A DNA stretch of 64,000 nucleotides from Eutreptiella sp. 'Long Island Sound 2002' (taxonomy: Eukaryota; Euglenozoa; Euglenophyceae; Eutreptiales; Eutreptiaceae): positions 111,573,241 through 111,637,240 of the forward strand of contig OZ038383.1 in the NCBI GenBank assembly GCA_964036045.1. The letters run 5' to 3'. Below are positions 9,201 to 19,171 of this stretch, one piece after another. The notes below the pieces were generated by a model. That model was given only the letters and a program-made list of their open reading frames with translations. It did no database searches and was not told the DNA's origin. The position numbers and the translations under genes are program-made. Numbering within the stretch: position 1 is the stretch's first letter; the number at the start of each line of letters is the position of its first letter.

Positions 9201-11281
9201 CTTCCCACAAACATTGCACGAGTAAAAGAGATGCTTTCTTCATGCAACACAGAGCACACACTTCACCATCATCCCTTCATCGTCGACATCAATCTCCTGT
9301 CGTACATCGGCCCACACATGGGCGGGCAAATGGGGCCAAGGGCCATAGGGAGGGTACCAAACTTGGTGCCGGGTACAAAATCGGGTCAGGTGCAACAAGA
9401 TACGGATATCCCGAACTCAAGAAGCCACTCAATTTGTCGCTAAAGGAGTACCTACAGAGGCTTGGTTGGGCCAGACCACCTATTCTCCATGCCGCATGCC
9501 GCATCAGGTGCTCCCCCAAATGGGTGTGAGAGACACGCACTATCGAAAACGCACTGTCACAGGGGAACCCGGTGGGGGGGGGGGGGGTTGGCTCAAGGCC
9601 TCGGTATTAGTTTTTCATTTGGCGGTGCCTATTGGCCTCTCGCCACTGCTCATTCTGACCCTCTGTGGGTACAACCGAACATGTTTTGGTTGTGTCAACG
9701 GAGCCCCCGGATGACTTATCCTGTTTGGCAACTTGAGGGTCGGCTGTCCCGCAGACGGGCTGTTGCCCGTGCCGTTGACCAGGTGCATCCAGATGCACAC
9801 TCCGAATCCATGCCGGGTTTGCATACTCTAGCACTGAGTTGTGCACGCTGGGGTGTGCAACTGTAGGATAACTTTCCTGACAAGGGCTTCTAACAACCAC
9901 AATGATTCTTTCCTGTTTGTCCTTTCCTTCTCCTCCTTCTGCGCTCTGCACCGTTTTTGGCGAGCACGGTCTGCCCCATCCTGGTATTTCCCCTTGTTCA
10001 TCCCTTTCCCCATGCCCAGTTTCCTCTGGGCCTCCCTATTCTTTCTGCCTGGGGGGCATTGGGTGGCGGGGGAGCCTGTTGCTGTGGGGAGCGGGTAGAG
10101 GAGGGGGCAGGAGAGGAGGAGTGGGAGTGGGTTCGTCGCACCCTTGAGGAGGAAGATCATGGCTCAAGGGGGGTCCTTGTTGGTGTCGGTGTGCTTGGTG
10201 TCGGTGGTTTTGGCCACTTGCTTCTGGTGGCCGACACAGCCCAGTTTGTCTCGGGCATAGTTGCACGCTGTTTGATGGCATGTTGGCCTTAGCTGGCGCG
10301 GCGGTGGTAGACCATGCACGTAGCGCCCGCCGTCAGTCTAAGGGTTCGGGACCGGGGCTAATTCCCCTTCGTACGCGTTCCCGCAGTTGGGGAGAGGGAG
10401 GCGTCCGCGCCCCCCCCCCACCCCTGTAAAGTGTCTGTTGGCACATCACCCAGGGCCCGCGGTGCCCCAGGCGTCTTTTCTGGGCTGTCCTGTGCTGTCT
10501 TGGGCTACCCTCTATTGTTGTTGCGTGGGTGTGCGCGTTCAAATCCAGTACAGCCCAACTAAAACATAAAATTAAAATAAAGGAGAAGAAGGGATTTGAA
10601 ACCTCGGTATGCATAAAACATACACTTGATTAGCAATCGAGCTCTTCCGCCATTGTTGGTGTCGGTGTTGCTGCGGTGTTGGCGGAGTTGTTGGGGTAGT
10701 CGCTGGGGTGTGGGGTTGGGGGGGGGGGGGAGAGGTTGTCCATTCCGATTGGTGTCAGCGTTGCAGTTGGTGATGTGGTTTCCTGTGGCACTGGCAACCA
10801 AATCAAAGGGGGGGGGGGGGGCACATCTAGCACGGCGAGGTGTGTGTGTGTCTGACGCATGCACAGAGGCATCTGCCCATGGCTGCTTCCGATCAAAGCT
10901 GAAGCCCCCCCGTGCCCTGTTCGGCGGGGAACGGCGTGCAGCAGGGGCTGCGGAAGGGAACCGTTCTGGGAGCGGACTCTGTTCCTCGATCCGATGTCCC
11001 CACCACAACAAAGCCCAACTCTACCCCGAACCCCATCGGCACGACTGCCCCCTGGGACTGCGCCTGTCAGTATGGCTCCAGTCCCAGGCCGCAGTGGGTG
11101 TTGGTGGTTCTTCGGGTGGTGGGGGGGGAGGGGGGCGACCACGATGGGCCTGGGGACGGTGGGGGCGGGTGGGTACCTCAACAGCCTTGGCGACGGCATG
11201 GGCCACATGGCTCGGACGCAGGTAATCGAGGCTGCGGTCGGTCTTGGTCTTGGTGCCGCGCAGCTGCACCCCAAAGTCCAC
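3026..11281 (-). CDS. class 3 lipase-like alpha/beta hydrolase gene, partial (4 exons in frame)
   Basis: Exons 11177-11281, 8373-8891, 6545-6702 and 3026-3255 join in one frame (phases 0, 0 and 2 match at each junction) into about 338 residues. Residues 225-250 resemble the early helix of class 3 lipases. VIVTFRGTKS (about 274-283) fits the family's beta-strand plus oxyanion segment, VHAGF (306-310) the next conserved block, and KLIISG (333-338) the strand before the nucleophile elbow. The GHSLGG block should come next and is not seen. The N-terminal 210 residues are unrecognised. By family knowledge such enzymes hydrolyse acyl esters of lipids with a Ser-Asp-His triad; activity here cannot be inferred because the triad is outside the visible exons. 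No start codon was located. Confidence 0.75.
5428..6125. repeat. scattered GCATGCTGCNGCATGC palindromes
   Basis: Self-complementary GCATGCTGCAGCATGC or GCATGCTGCGGCATGC modules occur at about 5432-5450, 6039-6055 and 6090-6122 (extended to three linked GCATGC units in the last). Each is next to an A-run/C-run tract and the pairs flank the SINE-like sequence at 5885-5960. All of this is inside the 3256-6544 intron. Confidence 0.6.
5885..5960 (-). repeat. tRNA-derived SINE-like head, copy 1
   Basis: Read on the minus strand, this has a D-arm/A-box-like stretch (TACTCTAATGG) and a B-box-like GGCTCAATTCC spaced as in a tRNA, with a paired CTGG/CCAG T-arm. The acceptor stem does not pair. It shares a GTGCAT(C/T)C.GGA core and the B-box with 35042-35112, so the two are probably one SINE family. 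It lies in a lipase-gene intron. Confidence 0.45.
6248..6440. repeat. GGTTGG-rich dispersed element, copy 1
   Basis: A core with ACGCCCTCTGCTT and ATGGTCAAGACATGG is followed by ACAATGGTTGGCGGTTGG and then about 70 bp of GGTTGGCGG/GGTTGGTGG repeats, then GGCTGTCCTTAAGG. A second copy with the same core order is at 6836-6990, on the other side of an exon. Confidence 0.75.
6545..6702 (-). CDS. lipase gene, exon before the FRGT exon
   Basis: Acceptor TGTGCAG precedes 6702 and donor GTATGC follows 6545. The exon is 158 bp, enters in phase 0 and leaves in phase 2. It encodes VRFDLRIEGEDPSDPAK and then PLIAWTMLAFGVYSEEGT, which fits the early helical part of class 3 lipases, ahead of the first strand of the alpha/beta fold. 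Confidence 0.75.
6836..6990. repeat. GGTTGG-rich dispersed element, copy 2
   Basis: Same core order as 6248-6440: AGCGCCAACAGAAAC, ACGCCCTCTGCTT, ATGGTCAGTCAAGACATGGG, ACAATGG and GGCGGTTGGCGG repeats. It differs by small indels, which suggests a mobile or duplicated unit and not just shared simple sequence. Confidence 0.75.
8373..8891 (-). CDS. lipase gene, large upstream exon
   Basis: 519 bp, phase 0 at both ends, from acceptor CTCTCCCAG (before 8891) to donor GTATGT (after 8373). It starts GLPASSREHDAALLTQF and ends LWCHLAHKGR, and joins in frame to VRFDLRIEG of the next exon. Codon third positions are strongly G/C. I do not recognise a domain in it; Leu/Ala/Pro-rich segments alternate with stretches that could be beta strands. 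Confidence 0.72.
9316..9412. repeat. dispersed repeat, shares sequence with 37500-37600
   Basis: The string GGGGCCAAGGGCCATA and the flanking ACATGGG, GGCGCCG/GGTGCCGGGTACAAAA and CAACAAGAT.CG modules occur in the same order here and near 37500-37600. It lies in a lipase-gene intron. Confidence 0.7.
9620..9715. repeat. dispersed repeat, shares sequence with 62944-63030
   Basis: GGCGGTGCCTATTGGCC followed at a distance by GGTTGTGTCAACGGAGCC and CCCGGA. The same two blocks in the same order occur in the coiled-coil gene intron near 62944-63030. Confidence 0.65.
10537..10557 (+). pseudogene. 3' end of an organellar-type tRNA (Tyr-like) pseudogene
   Basis: GTTCAAATCCAG followed by TACAGCCCA has the form of a T-arm 3' side plus acceptor 3' strand ending ...CCCA, like organellar tRNA-Tyr. 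A GGGCTGT at 10482-10488 could complete a 7-bp acceptor stem at a 75-nt spacing, but the D and anticodon arms between do not fold. An AT-rich spacer separates it from the tRNA-Ser-like fragment. Confidence 0.4.
10582..10643 (-). pseudogene. 3' two-thirds of an organellar-type tRNA-Ser(GCU) pseudogene
   Basis: Read on the minus strand: anticodon arm CTCGA-TTGCTAA-TCAAG (loop with anticodon GCT, 4 of 5 stem pairs), long variable arm GTATG-TTTTATG-CATAC, T-arm GAGGT-TTCAAAT-CCCTT, and acceptor 3' strand CTTCTCC. The long variable arm with a GCT anticodon is typical of tRNA-Ser, and the AT-rich style is typical of plastid or mitochondrial genes. The D-arm and the 5' acceptor strand are missing, so it is a pseudogene in a fragment of transferred organelle DNA. 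Confidence 0.62.
11177..11281 (-). CDS. lipase gene, 35-codon exon
   Basis: 105 bp, phase 0 at both ends; acceptor CTGCAG, donor GTACCC. It encodes VDFGVQLRGTKTKTDRSLDY and PSHVAHAVAKAVE, which joins in frame to GLPASSREH of the next exon. No domain is recognised. The upstream partner is uncertain, because the 14106-14498 exon leaves in phase 1 and cannot join here directly. Confidence 0.65.
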
Positions 11282-12918
11282 CTGCAGCGGTTCCGAGGGG
11301 CACTGCCACCGCGACCGCAGTGGGGGCAGCGGGACTGGGGGCAGGGGACAACTTGGCCTCGCCCTCCAACTCCCCGAGGGTACGGCACCCTACGCCCGAA
11401 TACCGGCACTCACCCACAAAACGCGTGCAGAAGACCCGAACTCTGCAGCGCATTGCCACTGCCACTGCCACTGCCACCATCACCAGCACTGGCCACTGCA
11501 TGCGGCAGCCTTGTGCACAGGTGCCCCTAGAGCTCTAGGAGCCCCCCCACCCCACCCCAGCTCTCACAAACGGCGCAAGCGTCCCCCCCACAACATTCCC
11601 CTGGCGACACTATCCCACCCGCCGCACCCAGTCCGTTACCACAGCTGTGACCCCCAGCCCGGGGGTCTAGGGGGGGGGACCTAGGGTGTGCGGGTTTTCA
11701 ACTCTGGGGGGAGCGTGTCGATAGAGCCCTCTGGCCAGCCCCTCCCCCCCCCCAAGGCTCAATTGGACCCCCCCCCCCAAATCCTTCCGAGACTGACCCC
11801 CAGGCCCTGGAGGTGACCCGAACCCAAAATTCAAGATATGAAAATGGGATTTTGGAACCAACACATTGAGGGGGTTCTGAAAAGTCGCCTGGTCGCCTCT
11901 GCTTGCCGCGCAGGGGAAGTCGGGTTTGCAACTCCAGGGGTCGATAGAGCCCCAAAAACTGGGAGATTCGGGAAAAGCGCTCAATTGACAGGACCATTCA
12001 TCAGTTATTATGAACTCTGGCGCCGAAGGTGCCGAAACTTTTTGAGCATTGAAAATGGTCAAACATTTTTTTCACCGGCCGTGTGACCCCCCAAAACAGT
12101 GACGAGGCGCCGGGGGGGGGGGGGGGGCTGCCATGGGGGCAACGGAGTTCCTCCGCCGAGGAGAGTGGTGGGGTGGTGGGGGGGGGGGGGTGCCACTGTG
12201 CATGCCCTGAGAGAACCTCCACTGCCTTCGCCTGTGTACTGTGGCACGGTCCCGGTGTGTGGGAGGCGCCCACGCACACACTCGCACCACAGATGGGGTC
12301 TGCAGGGGGACGGAGGGTGTGCACACGGCCCCGTGGCACGGACCGTGGTGACATGACAGTGACGCGTATAGCGTGGCTCTGGGGTGTCGGGGGAGGGGGT
12401 GTCATAAGCACCGCAAAGGGGCCCACCGCGGGGGACACAGCGAGTGATCACGCTGCCCCAATGGCACTGTCTGTCGAGGGGCGGGGCATGTGCGTTTGCC
12501 TCCAAAAACTCGTCTCACGGTCGACGGCCTTCATGGCCCGCGCTCCGGACGCCTGAGCACCGCGTTCTGCAGGCCCTTTGGAGTGTCTTGGCACAGCGCC
12601 GTGCATCTCAGGGGGCACTCCTGCACAGTGCCCAGTAGTCAGTTAGCTTTCACGTGACCACCCTGAGAACCGCCCACCGTCGGGGGAGCTACATCCAAAG
12701 GGCAGCAACAGCAGATTCAGACAGCGATTGGGCGTTTTTGGCGGGAAATATAGTTTGTTTTCACTCATCATCTCAGTTTTTGAACTGAGTAAGAACCTGA
12801 GCAGCCCCCTGTCTGGGAACACGGTAGTTACCGCGGTCACTGGCCATCGGGGGTGAACCGGGTCCAAAATAGCCTACTTTTTGCACAGCGCACGGTGGGC
12901 CCCCTCAGACACGACCCC

Positions 12919-12942
12919 GGGTTAGGGTTAGGGTTAGGGTTG
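12919..12942 (+). repeat. interstitial telomeric repeat (TTAGGG)
   Basis: GGTTAGGGTTAGGGTTAGGG, about 3.5 units of TTAGGG, in otherwise unique GC-rich sequence. Shorter matches are at 24921-24938 and about 56923. Confidence 0.85.
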
Positions 12943-13454
12943 CTGGTGCTTGGCCCCGCGGCATCGCGGCACCGGCGTCCCCGAGAGACAGACCTATGCC
13001 CCCGGGGGCAGGCGGGTTAATGCCTTTTGGGGGTCTGCTCCAGTTCACGGGGCCTCACCTGCCCCACTCTCCAGTGCAATGCACAGGCCCCCACAGACCC
13101 CCTGCCCCCCCTCCGGGTCAGCGCTGGTGCGCCATCTCCGGGGCACACGGCACCGCCATGGCCCACGTCCGTGTCTGCCTCGGGCCCATCGTGCCGTCGT
13201 TGGTGCGTGTCCGGGGGGCGGCGGGGCCATCCTCGCCCCCCCCCCCCATTCGGGCCGCACGCAGGTCACAAAGCGCTCCACGTAGGCACGTTCTGGCACG
13301 CGCATGTGCAGCGATGTGCAGCAGTTTCTCCTTTGGGCCGAGGCGGAACGTGTTACAAGCGACTGCGCCATCTCCCCACCCCAAGGCTTGCTCTGTGTCT
13401 GGGCGGAGCAGCGTTTTGTCAACCCCCAAAGGGACCTGCATCGTACAAAACGTA

Positions 13455-13552
13455 CGGGGCCATGAAGTCAGGTTTTGAAATGACCAGCATGAGCCTGACC
13501 TCACGGCAGACTTACTCACTTCCAATCCATTGTCCATTGCTCATAGGTGCAC
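13455..13552. repeat. dispersed repeat, shares sequence with 46903-46993
   Basis: Both loci contain, in order, CATGA(A/C)GT.AGG, GGTTTTGAAATGACC or GGTTTGGAATGACC, GCCTGACCTCA or TCCTGACCTCA, CAGACT.ACTCA.TTCCA and TTG.TC.TTGCTCATA or similar. Divergence is about 15-20 percent by eye. Confidence 0.65.
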
Positions 13553-14105
13553 AACACACCCACAGTGCATGAGCGTGGGTGTGTGTGTGTGGAGGGGGCG
13601 GGGTGGAACAAACCCCGGCACCATTTGCCACGACCCCCACAGAAGAAGCAGACAGCCGACTACAACCGTCGCCTCGACGCACAGACTGCGACCCCCGGTG
13701 ACCAGGACGTCACTTCCACATGATTCGTGTGGCGCCCGCGACACTCCGGACAACACGCCACCCCCCCGCCCCCACGCCCTCGGTCGTCTGCCCGCTGTGC
13801 CCTGGCCTCCAGAGGCACAGCACCACGGATCCCTCCCCCTCCCTCACTGGGACCAGCCCCCACACTCACGACGGGCAGTTATTGCATGCTACGGCGCGAG
13901 ATGTGTGCCCAACTATCAAGTGCACAGTGCACACGTTATACGAGGAATCCCAGCTCCACGTGCACCTGCAACAGCACTACAAAACCCACGTGACACATCC
14001 AACTCGACACAGCACCCTCACGACCGCCGCTACTGCGGCCACAAATGGAGTGGGTCCTCAAGGCATGCACGGCACGGGGCCTCCCAAGCCGTGTGCAACC
14101 CCTAC

Positions 14106-14498
14106 CAAGCGGCACATCGCACACCAGCTCACCCACCAGGTCCTGCCCGGGGGCCCGGCCCCGCACCATCTCCCGGATCGGCGCGTACCAGAACGCGTGG
14201 AGCACGTGCGGCGCGGCCGCGGCGCGCACCGCCGCGTAGTGCGCGTCGGGCACGTGCACCAGCGCCGTGTGGCCGGCGGCCCGGTGGGCCTCGGCGCTGC
14301 GCAGCACCGCCTCTGCCGGCAGCGGCTGCGGCGGGGCATGGGCGCAGGCCGGGCCCCAGAGGACGGGCTTGAGCAGGGGCACACGCATCGTCAGGTCCGC
14401 CACCAGGTCCCCCAAGTGGGGGCTGCGGATGACGACGGTGTGGCCAGTGGGCGGCTGCGCCGCCCGACTGCAGCAGGGCATGGGACTGGATGTAGCGT
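14106..14498 (-). CDS. orphan exon, possibly 5' part of the lipase gene
   Basis: Bounded by acceptor CTTTGCAG (before 14498) and donor GTAGGG (after 14106); 393 bp, phase 1 at both ends. The frame encodes HTVVIRSPHLGDLVADLTMR, then an Ala-rich segment with HTALVHVPDAHYAAVRAAA, and AFWYAPIREMV. All three frames on this strand are rather open because of high GC, but this one has the most balanced composition and good splice signals. To belong to the lipase gene it would need at least one further exon between 11282 and 14105, which I could not identify. Confidence 0.5.
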
Positions 14499-14689
14499 CT
14501 GCAAAGGAAGGAGAGAATGAAATGCCGGATACTTAGCTTCCATATACCCCCAGGACACAGGTATACGATCATAGCTCTTCAGAACAGTACCGAATGTCCG
14601 ACAACTGCAAAGGACGGGGGGCATCACATGGTTGTGCACCAGCATACCAATCAGTACCATGCACCCTTTGCTCTGCACATTTTGCTCCA

Positions 14690-14855
14690 AAAGCAAAACC
14701 CTGCGCCCTTTGCACACTAGAAACTCTGTACCTTGCACTCAGTACACTGCACTGCATGCTCCACACACTGTCTGCATACTCCACACACTGCACTCCGCCA
14801 CTTTGCACTTTGTACTGCACACTTTTGTGTGGTGCACTGTGCACTGTCGGGCACC
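14690..14855. repeat. degenerate CACTGCACT/CACACTGCA repeat
   Basis: Irregular tandem copies of ACTGCACT, CACACACTG and TTTGCACT make up this stretch. Open frames across it have Cys/His/Thr/Leu-rich translations that are products of the repeat. Confidence 0.7.
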
Positions 14856-15349
14856 TCGGAGGCGTCACAGTTGGGTTTTCATCACCGGTTGTTGGCATCC
14901 AAGATTGGCCCGAAATGCTTTTGAAAAGGCCTCTCTTTTATGCGCTTTCTGACCCATTTTAGTTTCAGCGCCAAAATGGGCCTTCTCAAGGTATGTTGAG
15001 TCTCTCCAGGGACCCTTGTTGTGCAGGACCTTCAAGATGCTGATGGGGCAAAGCCCACTGTGCATTGTCCATGCGTCATGAACCCTCAAGGGGCTTGAAG
15101 CTGAGAATGGTGGCACACAAGCAGAGGGTTGGCATCTGCAACAGAACACAGTCTTCCCATCACGCTCATATTGGATTGCCAAATCATCAATACCTTTTGG
15201 GGAGGGGCCAACGACAACACCGCGGCTTTCCTCGCCAGTGGACCGTGTGCAGTACAACAGCCAACCGGGCTTCATCCAACACCTGGTGCACTGCACTGCA
15301 CTGCACCATAGGGCAAAACATGCTGAAACCGCCATCACAGCCAAAGGGA

Positions 15350-15500
15350 TTTCCCTCACACAAAATATGGACGTCAGGCAGCTCAACCCAATGAATCACA
15401 CAGCACACAAAAATAAAAAAAATGCACCACCAAAAGCCATGGCACAAAAATTGATGGAACCAACACTAGCGTTGCGTGGCCATAGGCGTGTGCATGGGTA
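15350..15500. repeat. dispersed repeat, diverged copy at 20210-20365
   Basis: Both loci share TTCC(C/T)T.ACACAAAATATG, a CAGCACAC/CAGCACACAA stretch, a GCCA.AA.CCATG segment and GGAACCAA(C/T)(A/G)C with CATAGGCGT shortly after. It looks like an old dispersed element; the minus-strand ORFs on both copies are not conserved enough to call. Confidence 0.5.
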
Positions 15501-17490
15501 AGAGGGAGGGGAGGGCAGGGGACTCTGTCCACCAACCCATGCAGCCACTGCCCCTGACCTCACATCTCCTTCCCCCCTAGACACATTGCTTTGACACAGC
15601 CTTTTCTTCCTTCTACGGCTGCGATGCCATTGGGGTGTACAGGCATTCATCAGATCACTTGCCTTACCAGAATTTCACTGCACCTTCTTGGTCTGTGCAG
15701 CACCATCTACACGCCCCTGCGGACCCACTTTCTGCCCTGTTCCCTGAAGAGGCGTGGCAGGCTTTGTCTTTGTTTCATTCATGGAGACAAGAATGGGGAC
15801 CCTGGCATTCAAGCGGTACGTTCCCTCAAGTCGACCTTCACGCAGTATCACAGGGTTGTTGTCTCACAAATGCAAACCGAAGCCCTCCATCACCAATACA
15901 GTATGCTTCTCTTTCATCGGGAGGTGTGGCAAGCAACGAGAGCAATGTACTGCAACGCAACAAGAGCATACACACTGGACTGCAAACCAGCCAGCTTTGG
16001 GTAAAAGTGCGTCGATGCTTCCGGGCGCGGCAACAGTAGCACCACTGCAAGAGGCGTACTGGCTGGATGCTGGAGCCCCACTCAAGGCAGCGTGGTCGGC
16101 AATACGGTGGACACAGCATTCACCCATCGTTTGCCCACTAGCCGGCCATCATTTGCTCGTTCTTTGCCCATGGTCTACTCGTTGAGAATTGCCCACACTA
16201 TTCGCCCGTTGCTCGCCCGTTCATTGCCCGTTATTCACCGGTTGTGTGTGCAGTATCAAATCAAAGCCGCAGGGTTTGGGGCAGGACGGTTGCGTCCGCA
16301 AAAATCAGCGAAGCCGGCAACAGTTTGGGCACCCCGTACAATATTAACCCCGCTCCTCCCGAAGACAGGCCCCGACCACTCCAGCATGCCCCCGCCCCGA
16401 ACCAGAACACCGGCGTGCTGTACCGAGCTCAGGTATGCCGGGACCATCCCTCCCTCCCCCCCCACACACAAACATGGAGGAGTCCCCAGAGGCTTTAGAG
16501 GAAGGAGGAAGGGGGTGGGCGGGCAAGCGATGGACGACCCAGAACTGATGGACATGCCGAAGTAGGGCTGCCCCCTCCATAGACTACCAGCTCTGCGTGC
16601 AGGCGCCCTCCGGAGGCGGAGGAGGGGGCAAAACAGAAACAGTGCCTAAGAAATCATGGTGAGCAGACAAACGCTGGGGCGAGGCCGGACTAGCGTCTGC
16701 ACATGTAGAACAAGTCAAAGCCTTGGAATTGGGGTGTTCATTCCAAACCCTTGGATTGCATCCCCCCTCCCCCACCAAGAGGGGCCGGTCCGGTAGTGTG
16801 CCATACCGGCCCCCAGGACTAACAGGGCAGTAGCGCCGCGCCGCGTCCCGGGCAGGTCCCAGAGGGGAAACACTCCGCGTGCCCTGGGACCCCTCCCGTA
16901 GCCCCGCGCGCCCCGGGTCGTGGGGGTGAGGGACCCAGCCTTCACGGCAGTGCCACCTGTGCCTTCTGGCAGTCAACGAGCACGGGTACCCCCCCAGTCG
17001 TGCCCTGCGCACACCGAACCCCGTGGGCTCGCAGTCGTGGGGCGGCCAGGCAGCATGTCCTCTGTGACCCAGAGGATGCGTTGCCCTGGCCCAAGACTCC
17101 CCCCGTGGGCTTAGCGTCAGGCGCCCCTAGCCCCCCCCCCCCCCCCCCTACTACGCATGGAGCACCGGGGCACACTTACCCCCCACACACAACCCCTCCC
17201 TTCCTCCCTCCATCCCCTGCGCCCACAAGTGCGCGCACACCAGCGGGGCTCGGCGGTGCTGGCGAGGCTTGGCCAGGAGGTCGTCATCCAAATGGAGACC
17301 ACTACACCCGACATGGAGGCACGGGTGGGGGGAAATTGGCTTGCGGGGGGGGGGGGGGGGGGTCGTTGGAGCCCCCACAAGGGGCTTGGGGGGGGTCTGG
17401 AAAAGGGGGTCTCGTGACAGGCCAGTCCAAAGAGGCTACCCCCCCTCCATGTCATTGGCCTAGGCCATGATTCTCACTTTTGAAGGGGGG

Positions 17491-17540
17491 CCATGAGGCA
17501 ACGGATACTGGGTTCGCATACGCCCCCGTGTCATAGGCGC
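17491..17540. repeat. short module also present inside the 103-bp satellite
   Basis: GCCATGAGGCAACGGATACT and GGGTTCGCATACGCCCCCGT recur almost exactly at 25920-25966, inside the large satellite, with 1-2 differences over about 45 bp. Confidence 0.8.
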
Positions 17541-17839
17541 ATTTTGAAGGGGGGGGGGGGGGGGGGGCAGTGGCTAGGGGGGGCATGTTTCTTTGTTCCA
17601 GGTGGGGGGGGCAGCGACATAGAAATTAGGGGCCTCGCACCTTTGGCACGCATCAGACGAAAAAAAAATTCTTGGTGTGCCAGCAGGCGCTATAGGGTCA
17701 AGAAATTAGGGACCCCCCCCCTTAAGTTCAAAGCCCAACTTCCCTTGTACCATACATGCACCCTATTGTGAAGGGTGATGCAATGCCCCACCAACAAAGG
17801 GTGGCGGTGCCCATGCCTCTAGCCCGCCGCACCCCTCAC

Positions 17840-19171
17840 CTATTTCCTTCTTACGCGCTTTGCCGGACGGTTAGCGTCTCCGTCCGGGTGGGCATCCCAG
17901 CAACACACGCGGCTCCCTCGCATCCGGGTCTCATACGTGAGAAACGTCCAGGCACGAGGTCCCTCCATGAGCGTCGTGTGGTACGAGATCGGGCCCACCG
18001 TTGATGCCCCCACAAAGAGGAGCGGGGCCTCATCGATGGAATTGGCACTGCAATGTTCAGTTTTCCAGACATGGGCCCCCTCGGTCCTCAGGAGGATCCG
18101 TGTCTCCGGCCTCAACGCATCGATGTAGCAGGCCGTATACCCAAAGGCCTCATCATCTTCGCTCAGACCTAGGGCCTTGGTGGCGGGGCCCTCTAAGTCA
18201 AGCCACTCTGGAAGCTCGACTCGACCACTTTGGTCACCGTCTGCCGCGAGGACAGCCGACACGGCATCGGGTCCGCAGTCGGCGCACGCGTCATGCTCCA
18301 TCGTCCCCAGGCGGTCTCCCGCTGGGCCCCTAGACAGCCCGGGTGAGTGCAGAACAGCCTCACGAAAAACACCATCCTGCCCCGCACCGCCTTCCAGAAA
18401 GACCCGCGTCCCTCCGGCACCATCCTGCTCTGCTTGCACTGTCCACATGCACCGGTGAGTCGCCGCCAAGCGAACGAGATGCTGGGACGTGGACAGCACG
18501 TCGCGTATAGCCAGGCCGACATCCGCAGGGTACGCCCCCTCTTTTCGGGCGGCGGTGCCGTCCTCCCCGCACGGAACGACCGTGTAAACGAAGCGACCGT
18601 CCGGCGACAGCGCCACTCCCGCCTTTTCATATGTCTCGATCCAGCGACCGTCCACCCAACTGACCATGCCATCCACCCGAAGGGAATGGGCCGCGTCCTC
18701 ACGCTCAGAGACATGGACCACAACGGTGCGGCATGTCTTGGCCCCCTTCCACAACGGGTGCGGAAAGCCTGGCCCTGTCATCGCCACGCGGTATTTGGAA
18801 CCGGAGGAACTTGCACCGGCACCAATGCCCGGTAGAGCGGCAAAGTCGAAGTCAATACGCGCGTCACAGATTGGAATCTCGTGCAACTTGTGTGCATCCA
18901 GGCCCAACATCGTGGCATACGCGGCTTGTACAGAGACACTTCTCCCAAGGGTAAACACCGGGGGAGTGTCGGCAGCAGCCGTCTGCACCATATCCGAGGC
19001 CTTGACGGTGGTTAGCATGAGGCATGTTGGGGCTGAGGAGGCCCCCTCAGCCCCCCAAAGGATGGCAAACATGTCAGCAGACTGCTTCACCGTCACGATC
19101 TTTCCTGCGACGTCGAACCGGCCACATAACTGAGCGACACGTCTGTCTATCAAACTGCGCGCAGACGACAT
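17840..19171 (-). CDS. intronless orphan protein, 443 residues
   Basis: One uninterrupted frame from ATG (19171) to the stop at 17840, the longest non-repetitive ORF in the window. I do not recognise the family. Visible features: VALSPDGRFVYTVV at about 186-199, which resembles one blade motif of a beta-propeller (SPDGRFVYV type) but is seen only once; several Cys (MEHDACADCG, RVCCW); moderate acidity; and a basic tail KRVRRK at 438-443 that could be a nuclear localisation signal. Composition is less Ala/Gly/Pro-skewed than the spliced genes nearby, and there is no intron, which would fit a retrogene or a gene acquired from a large DNA virus or other source; neither is shown. No transmembrane segment or signal peptide is apparent. 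Confidence 0.72.
   Translation of the reverse strand: MSSARSLIDRRVAQLCGRFDVAGKIVTVKQSADMFAILWGAEGASSAPTCLMLTTVKASDMVQTAAADTPPVFTLGRSVSVQAAYATMLGLDAHKLHEIPICDARIDFDFAALPGIGAGASSSGSKYRVAMTGPGFPHPLWKGAKTCRTVVVHVSEREDAAHSLRVDGMVSWVDGRWIETYEKAGVALSPDGRFVYTVVPCGEDGTAARKEGAYPADVGLAIRDVLSTSQHLVRLAATHRCMWTVQAEQDGAGGTRVFLEGGAGQDGVFREAVLHSPGLSRGPAGDRLGTMEHDACADCGPDAVSAVLAADGDQSGRVELPEWLDLEGPATKALGLSEDDEAFGYTACYIDALRPETRILLRTEGAHVWKTEHCSANSIDEAPLLFVGASTVGPISYHTTLMEGPRAWTFLTYETRMRGSRVCCWDAHPDGDANRPAKRVRRK

Noticed and set aside
13050-13540. Possible minus exons between 11282 and 14105
   Set aside because: Two frames look coding-like (VPERAYVERFVTCVRPEW; GPKEKLLHIAAHARA) but overlap each other, and neither has splice sites giving phase 1 to phase 0. 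Needs transcripts.
14865-15386. Minus ORF of 173 codons
   Set aside because: Overlaps a dispersed repeat with a diverged, disrupted copy at 20210, and its composition (Cys, Trp, His-rich) is not typical of the genes here.
16584-17455. Open minus frames with protein-like stretches
   Set aside because: All three frames are open owing to high GC and none has matching splice sites.
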